DNA of 64,000 bases, from positions 64,853-128,852 of the forward strand of contig MNCI01003833.1 in NCBI GenBank assembly GCA_015680685.1. The letters are read 5' to 3'. Below are positions 11,659 to 22,818 of this stretch, piece after piece. Position numbers and translations under genes: made by a program. This DNA comes from Gnetum montanum. Taxonomy: Eukaryota > Streptophyta > Gnetopsida > Gnetales > Gnetaceae. The notes under the pieces are model-generated. The model was not told where the DNA came from, ran no database searches, and saw nothing but the letters and a program-made list of their open reading frames with translations. The number at the start of each line of letters is the position of its first letter. The stretch's first letter is position 1.

Positions 11659-13296
11659 TGTAGCAATCGAAAACGTCATAGGCTAGAAGGAACACCGAGG
11701 GGTCTTCGTCCGTTGATAGTCTTGACCCTGTTTTTGCAGGAGGGGCCATGCTAGATGGAATGGAAATGGGGCACCCTGAATGGTCTGGTCATTTAGATAG
11801 GAAATTAGTCAGTGTCTATATAACCTTTTGCAATGTGTTATTTGAAAATGAAACTGATAGCACGAAGTAATGCTTAAAATGTAAGAAAAGGCAAAAAAGA
11901 GTGTAAAATGCAATAGTAAACAAGGGATAATGTAAAATGTAATTGGAAAAATGCACCACTTCAGAGCTACAACTTCGCTCTGTTAAGATGGATACAATTG
12001 GTTGCATAGTGCTAGGAAGTGCAGAGATCTCGAAGATAACCAAGACGTGTAGAGCAAGATGGTTGTGTGCTTCAACGCAGACTCAGGCTTTAACAATGTG
12101 AAGTGCTACCAAGGTGGTAGGAAGGAGCAGAATAGAATACTAACTAAGAATGCTAACTATTTACAATGTTGAAATAGGAAGATTACAATGCTTGAGGTTA
12201 CGGTGCTATCTTGCTTGCTTGTTAGCCAACAAAATTGTTAGTCGACTATACTGCTTAGAGAACTGGAACTGAAAGTGTGAAAAAAGAGCCTGAACGCCAG
12301 AAGCCAAAAAATCTAGAGCGAGAAAATCCAGCCAGAGAATCTCGAGAGCCAATTGGAGACAAACTATAAGCGTTGCTCATTGGGGTATTTATAGGACCAA
12401 GGGTGCGAAAAAGATGTAGTTTGAACACCACGTTCCTTGGGCCTATGCTAACCTATCTATGTTGCATGTGCCTGCATGACCATTGGATAAGCCTACCATG
12501 TTGTAATTACGAGCTTTCCATGCCGTAATTGCACTATCAGAGCAATAGTGAAATTAGGTGAGGTGCATTAATGTCATGTAACCACTTGTCACACCTTGCC
12601 ATGCTTTGTAGCGCAGCATGTTTGGCGTGGTGTAGCGTTTTGTTACGCTGTGCTACACTACACAGCGTAGCTACTAGTTTGAAGCAAGAAACTTGCATTA
12701 TGTCTTGCTACATCCCTCAAACACCTTTGGAGCATGCTAACTATTTGTCATATTTTTTCTACATTATGCTATTCTACGTATCATATCGTAGCGTAGCAAC
12801 TAGCCTTAGTTGCAAAAAACATCGCCCATCTGCAAACTTTATCTTTTGCATTGCGAAACTTGCAAACTTGTTGATCCCACCCTTTGAGATGCCTTCTGTC
12901 ACTTCTGCAAAATTGCTACACCTCGCTATGCCATGTAGCTTAGCATAGCATAGAAGCAAACATGACTTGATTTTTCCAAGTTCATCGCTTTCTGATGGAA
13001 GGAGACAATGCCAAAGGACTTGAAGTCAGGTGATGGGACTGGTTGTCTAGATTTTTCTATGTTATGCTATGCTACGTAGCACACCATAGCGTAGCACTAT
13101 GCTTCTGCAAACGCCTTCTACAGTTTGCTACACTACAAGGCATGGCGTAGTGTAGGAAGACTTCTTGACTTAGAAAACTTGTTAAAGTGAGCAGTTTCAA
13201 AATCAAAGCATCCATCTCTTGAAGAACTATTGTAACATTGCATGAATTGCAAAGGCTTGGTGGAGCAGGCATGCCTTCAAATTTTTGGGTGTTTCA
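11659..13296 (-). repeat. Tat-A 3' LTR
   Basis: A 1638-bp LTR. On the minus strand it starts TGAAACACCC and ends ATTGCTACA. It aligns with 22819-24058 over the first 1.2 kb. It contains several near-palindromes built from CTACGCTA/TAGCGTAG words (12757-12798, 12920-12955, 13065-13105), a TATA box and a TATATAA near 11817. Frames on the plus strand such as 12571-12948 are by-products of these repeats. Confidence 0.88.
12386..12393 (-). promoter_or_regulatory. TATA box of Tat-A 3' LTR
   Basis: The minus strand reads CCTATAAATACCCC. TATAAATA is kept at the same place in the 5' LTR (23527-23534) and in the Tat-B/C LTR (52279-52286), and is mutated to TATCAATA at 57754-57761. This is consistent with the LTR's Pol II promoter. 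Confidence 0.65.
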
Positions 13297-13309
13297 TTGG
13301 CCCCTCTTT
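13297..13309 (-). promoter_or_regulatory. Tat-A polypurine tract
   Basis: The minus strand reads AAAGAGGGGCCAA immediately before the 3' LTR start TGAAACACC. This purine run is the plus-strand primer of reverse transcription and fixes the LTR boundary. Confidence 0.8.
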
Positions 13310-14164
13310 GTCAACGTCTGGAGGATGGGCTCAAGAGATGTTGATAAAGAAAATGAAATACCATTGAAGGCACGATGCTAACGTTGCTACTTAGTGAGTG
13401 TCAAGACATTTCTTGGCTATGCTTGAGACTGTTGCATTAGTTTTCAAGAAAAGGAAAAAGATGAGTTTTAGCAAAGTCCCTAGTTGGAATGCTCATGAGG
13501 GACTTGTTGGCGTTTTCATCTTTACTCTGACCTTCGAACTCATGTAGGACAAGTGTTTCCTTTGTAGGATGAGTTTTGTTACATCCACAAAGGGNTCATC
13601 AATGCTAGCTCCACCACAATGATGGTGGCAAGGCCGCTACTAGCCTTCCTGCTTTGGACACTGTACACTAGCACAGGTGTCCAAGAGCCTCAACAATGTC
13701 TACAACAAATAATACCTTTTCCCTCGCTTCGCATTGTGGTTGTTTTGCTCTCCATCGTGCTTATAGGACGTGGCCGAAGGTGAGTCTAGTCACAGTAGTA
13801 GGTTCTACGACATCGCAAAGTGAGTGCCTCAACTAGCTTTACTACTTCAGAGTGCAAATTCCATGATGTGCCTAACATAGCTCGCCACATGGGAAGCATC
13901 TATAGGAAGGTCAAAACCCTTTNGTCAGGGTGATGGGCCGTGGTGACGGTAGTTCTAGAGGGTAGTGTGATGTCATAGAACATCTTCAAAGGGTCAACAT
14001 GATGCTAAGGGTGGTGGCATCACGTGCATTCCAGATTGTGTTCCCAATGCATCATGAACCATGTTCTAGAGCTGCAACATCCCACCCCCATGTCAGAACT
14101 GTGCACACTCATTCAATGTATACTTGGTGTAGATTTATGCTAGGGATGCGAGGCGAACTCAGTT
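13310..14164 (-). other. Tat-A 3' untranslated region
   Basis: About 850 bp between the polypurine tract and the minisatellite. It holds no supported gene. The single ambiguous bases at 13595 and 13923 are isolated; I see no duplicated flank beside them. A frame at 13999-14262 is not supported by homology to the other copies. Confidence 0.55.
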
Positions 14165-14819
14165 TAAGGTCCTTGTGGACCATGTGCTGGTTTACGGTCC
14201 CAGTGGACTACTATGTTGGTTTAAGGTACCAACAAATCATATGTACTAGCTTTACATCGTAGTGGACGTGTCGTGCTAGTTGATAGTCATAGCAGACTAG
14301 CTATGCCAATTTTACATTGTAGCCGATAGTTGCTGCTAGTTTAAAGTCGTAGCAGATGCTACTCATTGTTGCTAGTTTAACGTCATTGTGGATGCTGCTT
14401 GATGTTGTTCCTAGTTTAACGTCGTCGCGAACGGTGCTCGATGCCACTAGTTTAATGTTATTGTGGACGCTGCTTGATGCCACTAGTTTAACGTCATTGT
14501 GGACGCTACACGATGTTGTTACTAGTTTAACATCATAGCAGACAATGTTTGATGCTACTAGTTTAGTGTCATTACAGATGCTGATCGATGTTGTTGCTAG
14601 TTTAACATTGTAGCAAATGGTGCTTGGTGTCATTGCCAATTTAACGTCGTAGCGGACGATGTTCAATGATGCTAGTTTAGCATCGTTGCAAACGCTGCTC
14701 GATGCCACTAGTTTAACATCATTGCAGACATTGCTCGATGTTGCTAGTTTAATGTCATTATGGATGCTACTTGATGCTGCTAGTTCAACGTCATTGCGGA
14801 TGTTGCTTGATGTTTTCAT
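14165..14819 (-). repeat. 36-bp minisatellite, open as a repetitive 172-codon frame
   Basis: About 18 imperfect units of mostly 36 bp (some 42 bp) with the plus-strand core GCTAGTTTAACGTCATTGCG. On the minus strand 14301-14819 is open for 172 codons and encodes a 12-residue repeat of type SSSVxNDVKLVA. It begins with Met directly after, and in frame with, the stop that ends the integrase C-terminus. Tat/Ogre elements are known for tandem repeats in this 3' region. Whether the frame was translated is unknown. It has far fewer stops than the neighbouring pol, partly because the unit is a multiple of three. Confidence 0.8.
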
Positions 14820-15965
14820 GCTTTAGATGTAGTACGACTTGAGGTACGAGTGATTCACTAGGTTGGCCAACTCGTTGCCATCCATCTCTACTAGCTTGAA
14901 GGCTCCATTCCTGAAGGCTTTAGTAACCATGTAAGGGCCTTCCTAGTTGGCTGAGAATTTGCTCACATGCTCACAGATAGCCTTGAGGATGAGGTATCCT
15001 TTCTGTACTAGCTGTCGATGCAGGTCTACATGGTGCTTTTGCTATTGCTTTCTTTGGTAGTGGTCTATGTGCCTCAGTGTCTATGCATGCTTCTCCTCTA
15101 TTAAGTTGACGTTAATGATCCACAACTCATTATTCTGGGCTTCACTTATGACATCTGAGATGATCATCCAGAGTGATGGTACCTACAACTCAAGAGGCAA
15201 CACAGCTTCAGATCCATAAAAAAGGTTGTAAGGAGTCTTACTTGTCATGGTTCTGCATGTCGTTCTGTAGGCCCATAGAACATAGAGGATTTTCTCATGC
15301 CACCACCTCTTGCTATTGCCAAGCATCGGCTTCAGCAAGTTGATGATGGACATATTTGTAGCCTTTGCCTATCTGTTTGCCTACAGGTAGTATGGGGAGG
15401 AGAATGATTGCTTGATGCCTAGATTGCTACAGAAGGTTTGGGTTTCCGTACTACTAAATTGTAGCCCATTGTCGATTACAATAGTCATTGGAAGCCCAAA
15501 CCTTGTCATGATGTTATCCAGGATGAAATGGCAGATTTGCTGAGATGTCATTTTCCTTAGGGGAATAGCTTCCACCCACTTAGTAAAATACTCAGCAGTA
15601 GTAATAATAAAGCTATGCCCTGTGGAGGACTTAGGCGTGATGGGTCCTATGAGGTCTAGTCCCCATCGTTGAAAAGTCCACATGATTTACATTGGATGCA
15701 GGTCCATAGGTGAGACACGTATGAGATTTGCATATCTCTGGCACATGTCACATGTCTTGACTTTCGGCAAGCAGTCACACTCCATGTGGGGCCAATAGTA
15801 CCCTAGGCCTCTAATTCTCGTAGCCATAGCCATAGGTGCTATGTGTCCACTGCACAACACCTCATGCACTTTATTAACTACCTTCTGCGCGTACTCCATA
15901 TCCACGCATGCTAGAAATATCCCGTTGTAAGAATGTTGGCACAAGGCATCATTCCCCATGAGCAT
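14820..15965 (-). pseudogene. Tat-A integrase, degraded
   Basis: Minus strand. The zinc-binding region is at 15720-15860 (VHEVLCSGH ... CDMCQRYA). The DDE core starts WGLDLIGPITPKSSTGHSF (first Asp, about 15650). The second Asp is in TIVIDNGLQFSS (about 15460). The third position reads AKATN where Glu is expected, so a Glu to Lys change, with TAG stops on both sides (about 15375). The C-terminal part has LYVLWAYRTTCR and GPYMVTKAFRNGAFKLVEMD and ends about 14825 with a stop before the minisatellite frame. Confidence 0.88.
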
Positions 15966-16560
15966 ATATTTTTGGGCATGCTTACGGATCGCATCTCTCT
16001 AAGCAGATGTCAGTCCACATGGAGGTTTTCCATGTTGCAGGTAGGCTTTAATGTTAGCGTACCACTCCTAGGTTTCCGTGGCATTGATAGAGGCCATGTG
16101 TCCTACCTGAGTGATAGGCTCAGTACATTCAACAATCGCAGTTAGCAAACTTACGAATGAGTGTGGTGTAATGTTTAATGCAAGGGTGGCTAAGGCATTT
16201 GCCATGGTGTTCTCATTGCGTGGCACGTGTTGCACATCTATGGTTGCAAATTGCGTAAGCATGCTTTTTGCCAGGTCATAGTAGGATTGCAGGTGCATAG
16301 CTTTGCAAGAATAGACCTCGGTGATTTGATTCACAACTAGTTATGAATCACTACAGATTGCCAACTATTGTATGCATAGTGTTTGGGTAGCTGAGAGGCC
16401 TCTGAGTAGCCCCTCATACTCTACCATATTCTTGGTATAGGGAAACACAAAATGATAAGCAAATGGGTGCATTTCCCTAGAGGGAAACGTAATGAAAACA
16501 CCTGCACTACCTCCTCATGAGGTTGAAACACCATCGAAGTGTAAAGTAGCTTTTAGGTGC
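15966..16560 (-). pseudogene. Tat-A second (archaeal-type) RNase H domain
   Basis: Downstream of the ordinary RNase H there is a second one: LHFDGVSTS (first Asp, about 16515-16545), an NMVEYEGLLRGL-like helix with the Glu, a CSDS segment with the next Asp, then NQITEVYSCKAMHLQSY (16270-16335) and VPRNENTMANALATLAL (about 16180-16230). This order and wording are those of the additional archaeal-type RNase H acquired by the Tat lineage. Several TAG stops and a frame change at 16515 break it. Tat-B has the homologous domain at 39191-39540. Confidence 0.82.
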
Positions 16561-17790
16561 AATGGAATGATGTTGATAGTGTCAACATGCTCATCTAGGA
16601 ATTCGGGATCTAGGGTTGCGTGGTCGTCAACGGGTGAGGCCATAAGTTGCATTGCTATGGATTGACCCTTAGTTGACGACTGGCTTGCATAGTGTAGGTT
16701 GAACTCCATGATTATTGCTTTCGATCGGGCTATCCTGCTACTTTCATATAGCTTGTTAGTGATAGCCTGGAGTATGTCACTTTTGTAAATGATGCTGACT
16801 GCATTGCAAAATAGATAGTGCCTCCACTTTTTTAACGCAAACACTAAGGAAAGGTAGTTCCTCTCTACTTCGTTGTATTTTGCCTCATGCGGTATTAATG
16901 CATGACTCAGGTAGTACATTGGAATCTCAGATTCGTTGTCTCCTTTCTGATATAGCAGTGCTATGATAGATTTTTCAGAGGTAGTGAGGTAGATGAAGAA
17001 AGGCTTATCCATTTGTGGCAGACGCACCATTGGGAGGTGTGAAAGCTCTTCCTTCAAGTCATTGAAGGCTTGTTGACACTGGGTTTTTGACTCGAAGTTA
17101 ACCCCTTTCTTTAGAAGATGTTGCATCGGGTGTAACTTGTCAGTCAACTTTGCTATCAACCTTTGGATGAATTGTACCCTACCTTACAAGACACATAATT
17201 CCTTGAGGTTTGTAGGGGGTGCTAGGTTGACGATGGCCTTGACTTTTTTAGGGTCCATCCTTATTTAGGCCTTTGATACCACGAACCCTAACATGCATCC
17301 AATTTTTACACTAAAGACATACTTCTTAGGATTAAGGCATAGATCATGCATTTAAGGACTACCCCTAGATCACATGGGTGATCAGCTGCCTCCTTGAACT
17401 TGACTACTATATCATCCACATAGTCATTTAACATTTCTAGGATGTAGTCATTGAAGATGTAGGTCATAGCTCGTTGGTAGTTGCTCCAGCATTCTTGAGC
17501 TCAAAAGGCACCATGGTGTAATAGAAGGTACCCCATGGGGTCATGAAGGTTTTTACTTCTCCTTTGGATGTGGTCATAGGTGTCTCAATGAGAGGATCCT
17601 CAATTACATCCCTAGCCTCTAAATCTAGAGTTTGGAGTAGATGCTCGGGCCAGTCTAGGGATGTTTCTAAAGACGCTATGGTGCTAGCTATGGTTGACCC
17701 CTAGTCAATTAGTTCTAGGTTTAATTGTATCATGAGCTTGCCATGTGGACCTGCTAGGGCTAAAGGTGTGGAGAGATCATGATGGATTTT
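16561..17790 (-). pseudogene. Tat-A reverse transcriptase remnant and first RNase H
   Basis: RNase H is in a 214-codon open stretch (16515-17159): FNDLKEELSHLPMVRLPQMD, PFFIYLTTSEKSIIALLYQ (catalytic Asp replaced by Thr) and KYNEVERNYLSLVFALKKWR. Upstream, RT keeps only MTPWGTFYYTMVPFELKNAG (about 17510-17565), the thumb and connection (17170-17350). Before it sits an RT-leader segment (17568-17790) that in Tat-B is separated by about 500 bp carrying the fingers and the first catalytic Asp. That piece is deleted here. No YxDD is recoverable. Confidence 0.82.
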
Positions 17791-18540
17791 CATTTTTCGC
17801 TTAACCTATCAAAATGAGAAGAAATCCTAGTTAAGAGGCACCTATTGGTAGCAATTGTGTATAATGAAAACTTGCAAATAAATAACGAGATGTATGATGT
17901 AAAGATTAAAATTTTTTCCTATTTAAAGTCATGGTAGACCATTATGGCATGGAGATATAGAGCTGTTAATAGGAAAAATGTAAACTATCAACATGAGAAC
18001 ATGAAATTGCTAAGGAGAAAATGTAAAACTGCCAACGTGAAAATGTGAGATTGCTAGTTTAGTGCCATTGCAGACTACAAATGTATAATAGATCGAAACA
18101 TGCTATTTTAAGGTCTTTTCGGACCGTGGAAGTTGCAACTATGCTAGGGTTTTCTAGTTTAAGATCTTTTCAGACTAGTAAGAGCGCAACTATTCTAGAA
18201 TTGCTAGTTTAAGGTCTTTCCAGACCATTGCTAGTTTTAGGCCATTTCGGACCATTGCTAGTTTTAGGCCATTTCGGGCCTTTGTGTAGCATGCCAAAAA
18301 GATGATATGTTAAGAACTTGAAAAATGGCTAACTGGTAACTTATGCTAGTTTTAGGCCATTTCAGGCCATTATTTGTTTTAGGTCATTTCAGGCCATTGC
18401 TAGTTTTAGGCCATTTTAGGCCATTACTAGTTTTAGGCCCTTTCGGGCCCTAGCGTAGCATGCTAAAACAATGGTATGTTAACAAAGAAAAAAGTGGTGA
18501 ATGCACAAGGGATGGTAACTAGGCAGGAAATAGTAGGGTT
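17791..18540 (-). repeat. Spacer between protease and RT with about 27-bp minisatellite
   Basis: Non-coding. From 18050 to 18470 it is built of units of about 27 bp, plus-strand core TTGCTAGTTTTAGGCCATTT, interrupted by unique stretches. The core GCTAGTTTAA is the same as in the 36-bp array at 14165-14819. The spacer separates gag-protease from RT, the position of the spliced intron in Ogre elements. I cannot define splice sites here. Confidence 0.75.
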
Positions 18541-19590
18541 GCTATGCTACGCATAGCTTCTTCTTGACCCATCATGGATTGATAGAAACGTAAGGCCGAG
18601 ATGTTTTTCCAGGGCCCTTGTCCACATCATTGTCCCCTAATTGGAAGGGAAACTCCACCCATACACCTTCATTTTGGACATTGGCCTGTTGGGCTAATTC
18701 TCTTACTGAGTGGTTAATGTGTGCATGAGCAGGCACATCATTCTCAGAGGTTACAACCTTTGAACTTTGCTCCATATCTATGTTACTGATAGCTTGTGCT
18801 GCTACTTCATCACCATGGATCACCACCTCCCTGCCCACGTATGGTAGGTGGATTTCCTACTGTATAGGTGAGCAGACCGTCCTAAGTTGTGCTACCCATG
18901 ATCTCCCCAAGATCAGGTTAAACTCGGTCATTTCCTCAACCATGATGAATGTTGCGCTTGTGGGGAACTGATCCTCTGCTACAAAGTCTATGTCGACTAT
19001 TCCTTTCACCAGGACACATGCCTCATTGAATGACCTTAGACATGATATTGTTGTAGGTTTGATCTAGTTGACCAAGCCCAACTTGTCGACAATAGGGAAG
19101 GGGATGACATTCGTGGTAGCCCCATCATCAACATGTACCCTTCGAATCCAGTGTTGGCTCACCCGAATTGTGATGAAAAGGGGTGTCATGGTCACCTGAA
19201 CACTTTCAAGATCTTCCCTAATGGTGTCATAATTGAAAATAAATTAGGATGGATTAGGCTTTGCCGATGTAGAGGGAAGCATGACCAAGTGGATCGCTTA
19301 CTCTTCCACTGGCATGTCTTTGTTGACTGGAATCACTGTCAACATGCAAATCATAGCCTCATGGTGGGGGACAGATGTCATGATCAAGTCGTATAGGCTC
19401 AGTGTAGTGTTTTTATGTTTTAGAGCTTGCTTAACTTGAGTGAGGGCATCCAAAAGGTCTTGGGCACCCCCTTGTTTAGCGCTTTCCTCTTCTTTGACTT
19501 GTCCCAAAAGAAGAATTTCCCTAGGAGGGGCAACTTCAGATCTAGTTTCAGACCCTTTTTGGCAGGGTGGCATGAACTACGTTGTTATAG
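18541..19590 (-). pseudogene. Tat-A aspartic protease region
   Basis: Minus strand. The active-site segment reads VHVDDGATTNV (about 19110-19145), where retroelement proteases have Asp-Thr/Ser-Gly; Tat-C shows the same DDG. The C-terminal half contains ATFIMVEEMTEFNLILGRSW (about 18890-18960), the hydrophobic strand usual after the flap. The region ends with GVWVEFPFQLGD (about 18640-18675) and a short Lys-rich tail near 18550. A frame of 88 codons (18572-18838) is open. The family's protease would cut the Gag-Pol polyprotein. Confidence 0.75.
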
Positions 19591-22362
19591 AAAAATTCAT
19601 CTCTAGTGATGAGGGTGTAGATGCAGGGGGTGGAGATGTAGGCCTAGAAGTACCAGGAGTGGTACCTCCTCTTGATGTCTCACCTGCGAAATGCACTTCC
19701 CATTTTTTAGGATGAGAAGGTTGTTCAACTATTTTATGCTGGGTGAGGGTTGTCGAAGGAGTCAGCCCCCTAATGATGAAAGGTGCTAATGGTGTTAGCG
19801 GGCAAAGTAGCATAATTTCATTAATAGGTGGCACAGAGATAGATGCCCGTGGAGGGACTCTTAGGATGAATGGCTATTGCAAGCTTTGATTAGCTTCTCA
19901 TGGTGTTGGTGCACTACGTTGAGGCACATGGATCACGAATGGTTACTAGGGTGGCCTAGGATTACTATCAATGCTGATGGCATTGATGACATAATCAGAA
20001 TTGTTGGCATTGATGGGGTTTGTGTAGATATGCATAGATTGGTTTTCGTGACATACTGGGTTGCTTTCATCCAACACTAGTTTTTCTTGGTCGATCAATC
20101 TTTGTATGTCATCCTGCAATGCTAGATAGTAATCTGTGATGTGAACACACTATTGGTGGTAGTTATGAAACCTATCCAATTGGAAATCCTTAGGAAATGG
20201 GGGCTCATTGGGTAGGGCTAAAGAGGCATTCCTAAGGAGCTCACAGTAGCGTTGATGTCTTTTGATTGCTTCTTCCAACATCTACTTATGTTGAATGCAC
20301 CTCGCTGCCAGTAGTTGCTTCAGAAGTTTTGAAGGCTTGAGAGGCAGTGGGGTGTACTTTGAGAAATCTTTATGCTCAAAGTTCTATTTGGGTTGTGCAG
20401 ATGTCTCAAGTGTGCGAATTGGAGGTTGCGACATGTACCCTACTTGGGCATGGGGTTAGCTACGGGTACAGCTAGTTTCTTGTTGCTTTTGTTACTGTTG
20501 TTACTAGATCTGGGCTTAGCCTCAGTTGCCATAGTGGCCACTATGGTTTTTGGGGTTTTACCCTTGTCCTTTTTTGTGAAGGTGTTTTTGTAAGAAATGT
20601 AGGCTGGGTCTTTGCTTGCCTTGGCCACATTCTTTATACTCTTAGTTTGAGCAAAGGCTTGACTAAGAGTGTGAGGGATGAGGTAGTATAGTTTAGACTT
20701 GATAAAGTCATTCACTACATCCTTAAATATGGCCAACAAGTGGGCTTCTGCGATGGGCTTGCAGATTTTGTTAAGGGTTGCGCTCCAACATTGGATGAAT
20801 TTCTGGACTGGTTCCAGAGGATCCTGCTTCACACCCATCAACTGGTCCAGCCTGATCTCCAGCTTCAAGTTATACTTGAAGCACATCACAAACTAGGTCA
20901 AAAGCTCTTCTAGGGTTGAAATAAATAAGCATGGTAGTGCACGGTACCAATCTAAGGCTCTCCCAGCTAGGGACATGCCAAAGAAATGAATGATCATGTG
21001 TGGCCATTGTTGCAACAGGAGAGACTCAGACCTAAAGGTAACTAGATGTGCATTGCGATCCCCTTCCAAATTTTACTTCATGAAGTGTGGGAGAGACATC
21101 CCTAGGGGTAATGTCAGAGCAAGGATTGCAGGGCTGATGGGGTCATCTTCGTAAAAGTCCATAACTTGTACCATGTCAGAACCAATAGCCTTCAGGTGTT
21201 TGATTTTCTCAATGAGGGTCTAGATGAGCTAGAACGCTAGGTCCAGACCCTACGATATTGTGGGTGGTTGGGGAACTATCGAGGCAGCTCCCATCTATGG
21301 GATGGTTGGGGTGGCCATGTGACCCATCGATGGTACTGTTAGGGTAGCCCCCACGAGTGGTGCTACTTACACTATCCAGCACTCGACAAGTGGTGTGCTT
21401 GGAGCAGCAACCACGATTTTCATTGATGGATAGACCACTTGTATCACCGATGGAATAGACCATAGCCTCGTGTTGGGTTGTACCGTTTGTGGGGTTTGGT
21501 AGGTTTGAGGGTAAACATAATGAGACATCTGCAATAGTTGTGGAAGAGACAAAGAAGTAACTGGGGTTCACCATGTGGATGGGCCGAAGCCCGCTACTGT
21601 GGGTGGAAGAGATGTGAATGTGGGAATCAAAATGGAAGTTGTGTACGACTGCAAAGTAAGTACAGTGTGAACATGTAGCAGGATAGCCACGATTGGTGTG
21701 TGATGTGCTATGGGAATGGAATGATGAACAGTTTGTGAAGGCATAGTTGCTGCAAATGAAATAGGAGAATAAGGGTGTCCGTACGCTAGGAAGGTAACAT
21801 GGCTACCCATTGTGGTTGTGGTTGTAGGCTGTGGGAGCATAAGTGTGATAACAAAGGGAGTGGTGACAGACAACGGGTTGGCCCAGAAGGATTGGGTAGG
21901 AGGGACAGGAATGGGGTTGGTTTGATCTTCCTCATTGGATTGGGAATCGAGTTCCTCCTGTCCTTCTTGAAAAGCACCATCCTAGTTAGATGTCGTGTCT
22001 TGCTGCTCCCTAAGCCTAGCCAACTAGATTAGTTTGTCTAGAAGCCTTTGGTTTGCTTGTGTTAAAGGTATGGAAGCACTGAGAGTGGGAAAAAATTCCT
22101 TCCCATCGCAGTAAGTGAACTCAAAGCTACGTTTTCCCTCAAATTCGTGTACATCAAAAGGCAGGTTTTCCTGAACCTTTACACAGAGGAATTTATAATG
22201 TTCATGTTGTTGGGCTAAGCCCTCAAGTCCTTAGTTTTGGATCCTAAGGGATCGACGCATTTCCAGCATCAAGTTCAGCTGTTGTTCGACACCAGTGGTG
22301 CCTTGAACTGTGATGGGAACCTCAATGTTGAAGGTGGTGGAAGTAGTACTTATGGAAGTCAT
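19591..22362 (-). pseudogene. Tat-A Gag, degraded
   Basis: The start is taken at the Met at 22362 (MTSISTTSTTFNIEVP), as Tat-B and Tat-C begin at the corresponding place. The N-terminal third is rich in Thr, Pro, Ser and His (21570-21900). The retrotransposon-gag domain is open at 20440-20889: MMCFKYNLKLEIRLDQLMG, then PLEPVQKFIQCWSATLNKI. A Lys/Asn-rich stretch follows (KASKDPAYISYKNTFTKKDK). The C-terminal knuckle-like segment near 20100-20190 (FHNYHQ ... LALQDDIQRLID) is shared with Tat-B. Several stops occur. Confidence 0.8.
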
Positions 22363-22792
22363 TGTTACATTAAACAGTTTTGCAAATGTGAAAAAAAAAA
22401 AAGAAATCAGGAAAGCTAAATAGTTTTGGAAACGCGAAGAGCAAAAAAGTTGGCAAGTAATCAAAAGGAAGGCTTAATGTCTTGCAGGGCTCCCGAGGAA
22501 CCGTCAAGGTGACCGACTTATACCACATGACACATAAACAACCGCAAAAGGGTATCACATTTATGCTACTATGCGATAGGGTACAGAAGACATGTAAGAC
22601 TATCATAAGATAGGCAAGTTAGCTGGCAACTTGAGGCTTTATGTCTTGTAGGATTTTCGATGAACCGTCGAGGCGACCAATCTGCACTGCACGACACGTA
22701 AACAACCATAGCTAGGTGTCAATTTTATGCTAATTTTTATCAAGGGGTAGAAGGCTTACAGGACTACTGTGACATGAGAAAGGAAACCAAAA
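22363..22792 (-). repeat. Tat-A leader with a tandem duplication of about 165 bp
   Basis: The 5' untranslated region between primer binding site and gag. Two diverged copies of one block follow each other, about 22470-22620 and 22640-22790. Each starts with GGCTT(A/T)ATGTCTTG, continues with a GAACCGTC segment and ACACATAAACAACC-type wording, and ends near ACATGTAAGACTA or CTTACAGGACTA. I see no gene here. Confidence 0.7.
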
Positions 22793-22814
22793 GGCCCTCC
22801 TTCTAGCACCAGAG
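22793..22814 (-). promoter_or_regulatory. Tat-A primer binding site (candidate)
   Basis: On the minus strand, a few bases after the LTR end GTTGCTACA, is CTCTGGTGCTAGAAGGAGGG. The same block follows the LTRs of Tat-B (51546-51566) and Tat-C (57061-57075), so it is conserved at the place of the primer site. I cannot name the tRNA with confidence. Confidence 0.55.
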
Positions 22815-22818
22815 AAAC

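Noticed and set aside
12571-12948. A 125-codon frame on the plus strand
   Set aside because: It lies inside the Tat-A LTR and is composed of the CTACGCTA palindrome words; the homologous LTR does not keep the frame over its length.
13595-13923. Single N bases at 13595 and 13923 as gap marks
   Set aside because: Unlike the N at 38871, they have no duplicated flanks; they may be plain ambiguous calls.
14356-14538. Plus-strand frame in the minisatellite
   Set aside because: Shadow of the repetitive minus-strand frame; any phase of a 36-bp repeat can stay open.
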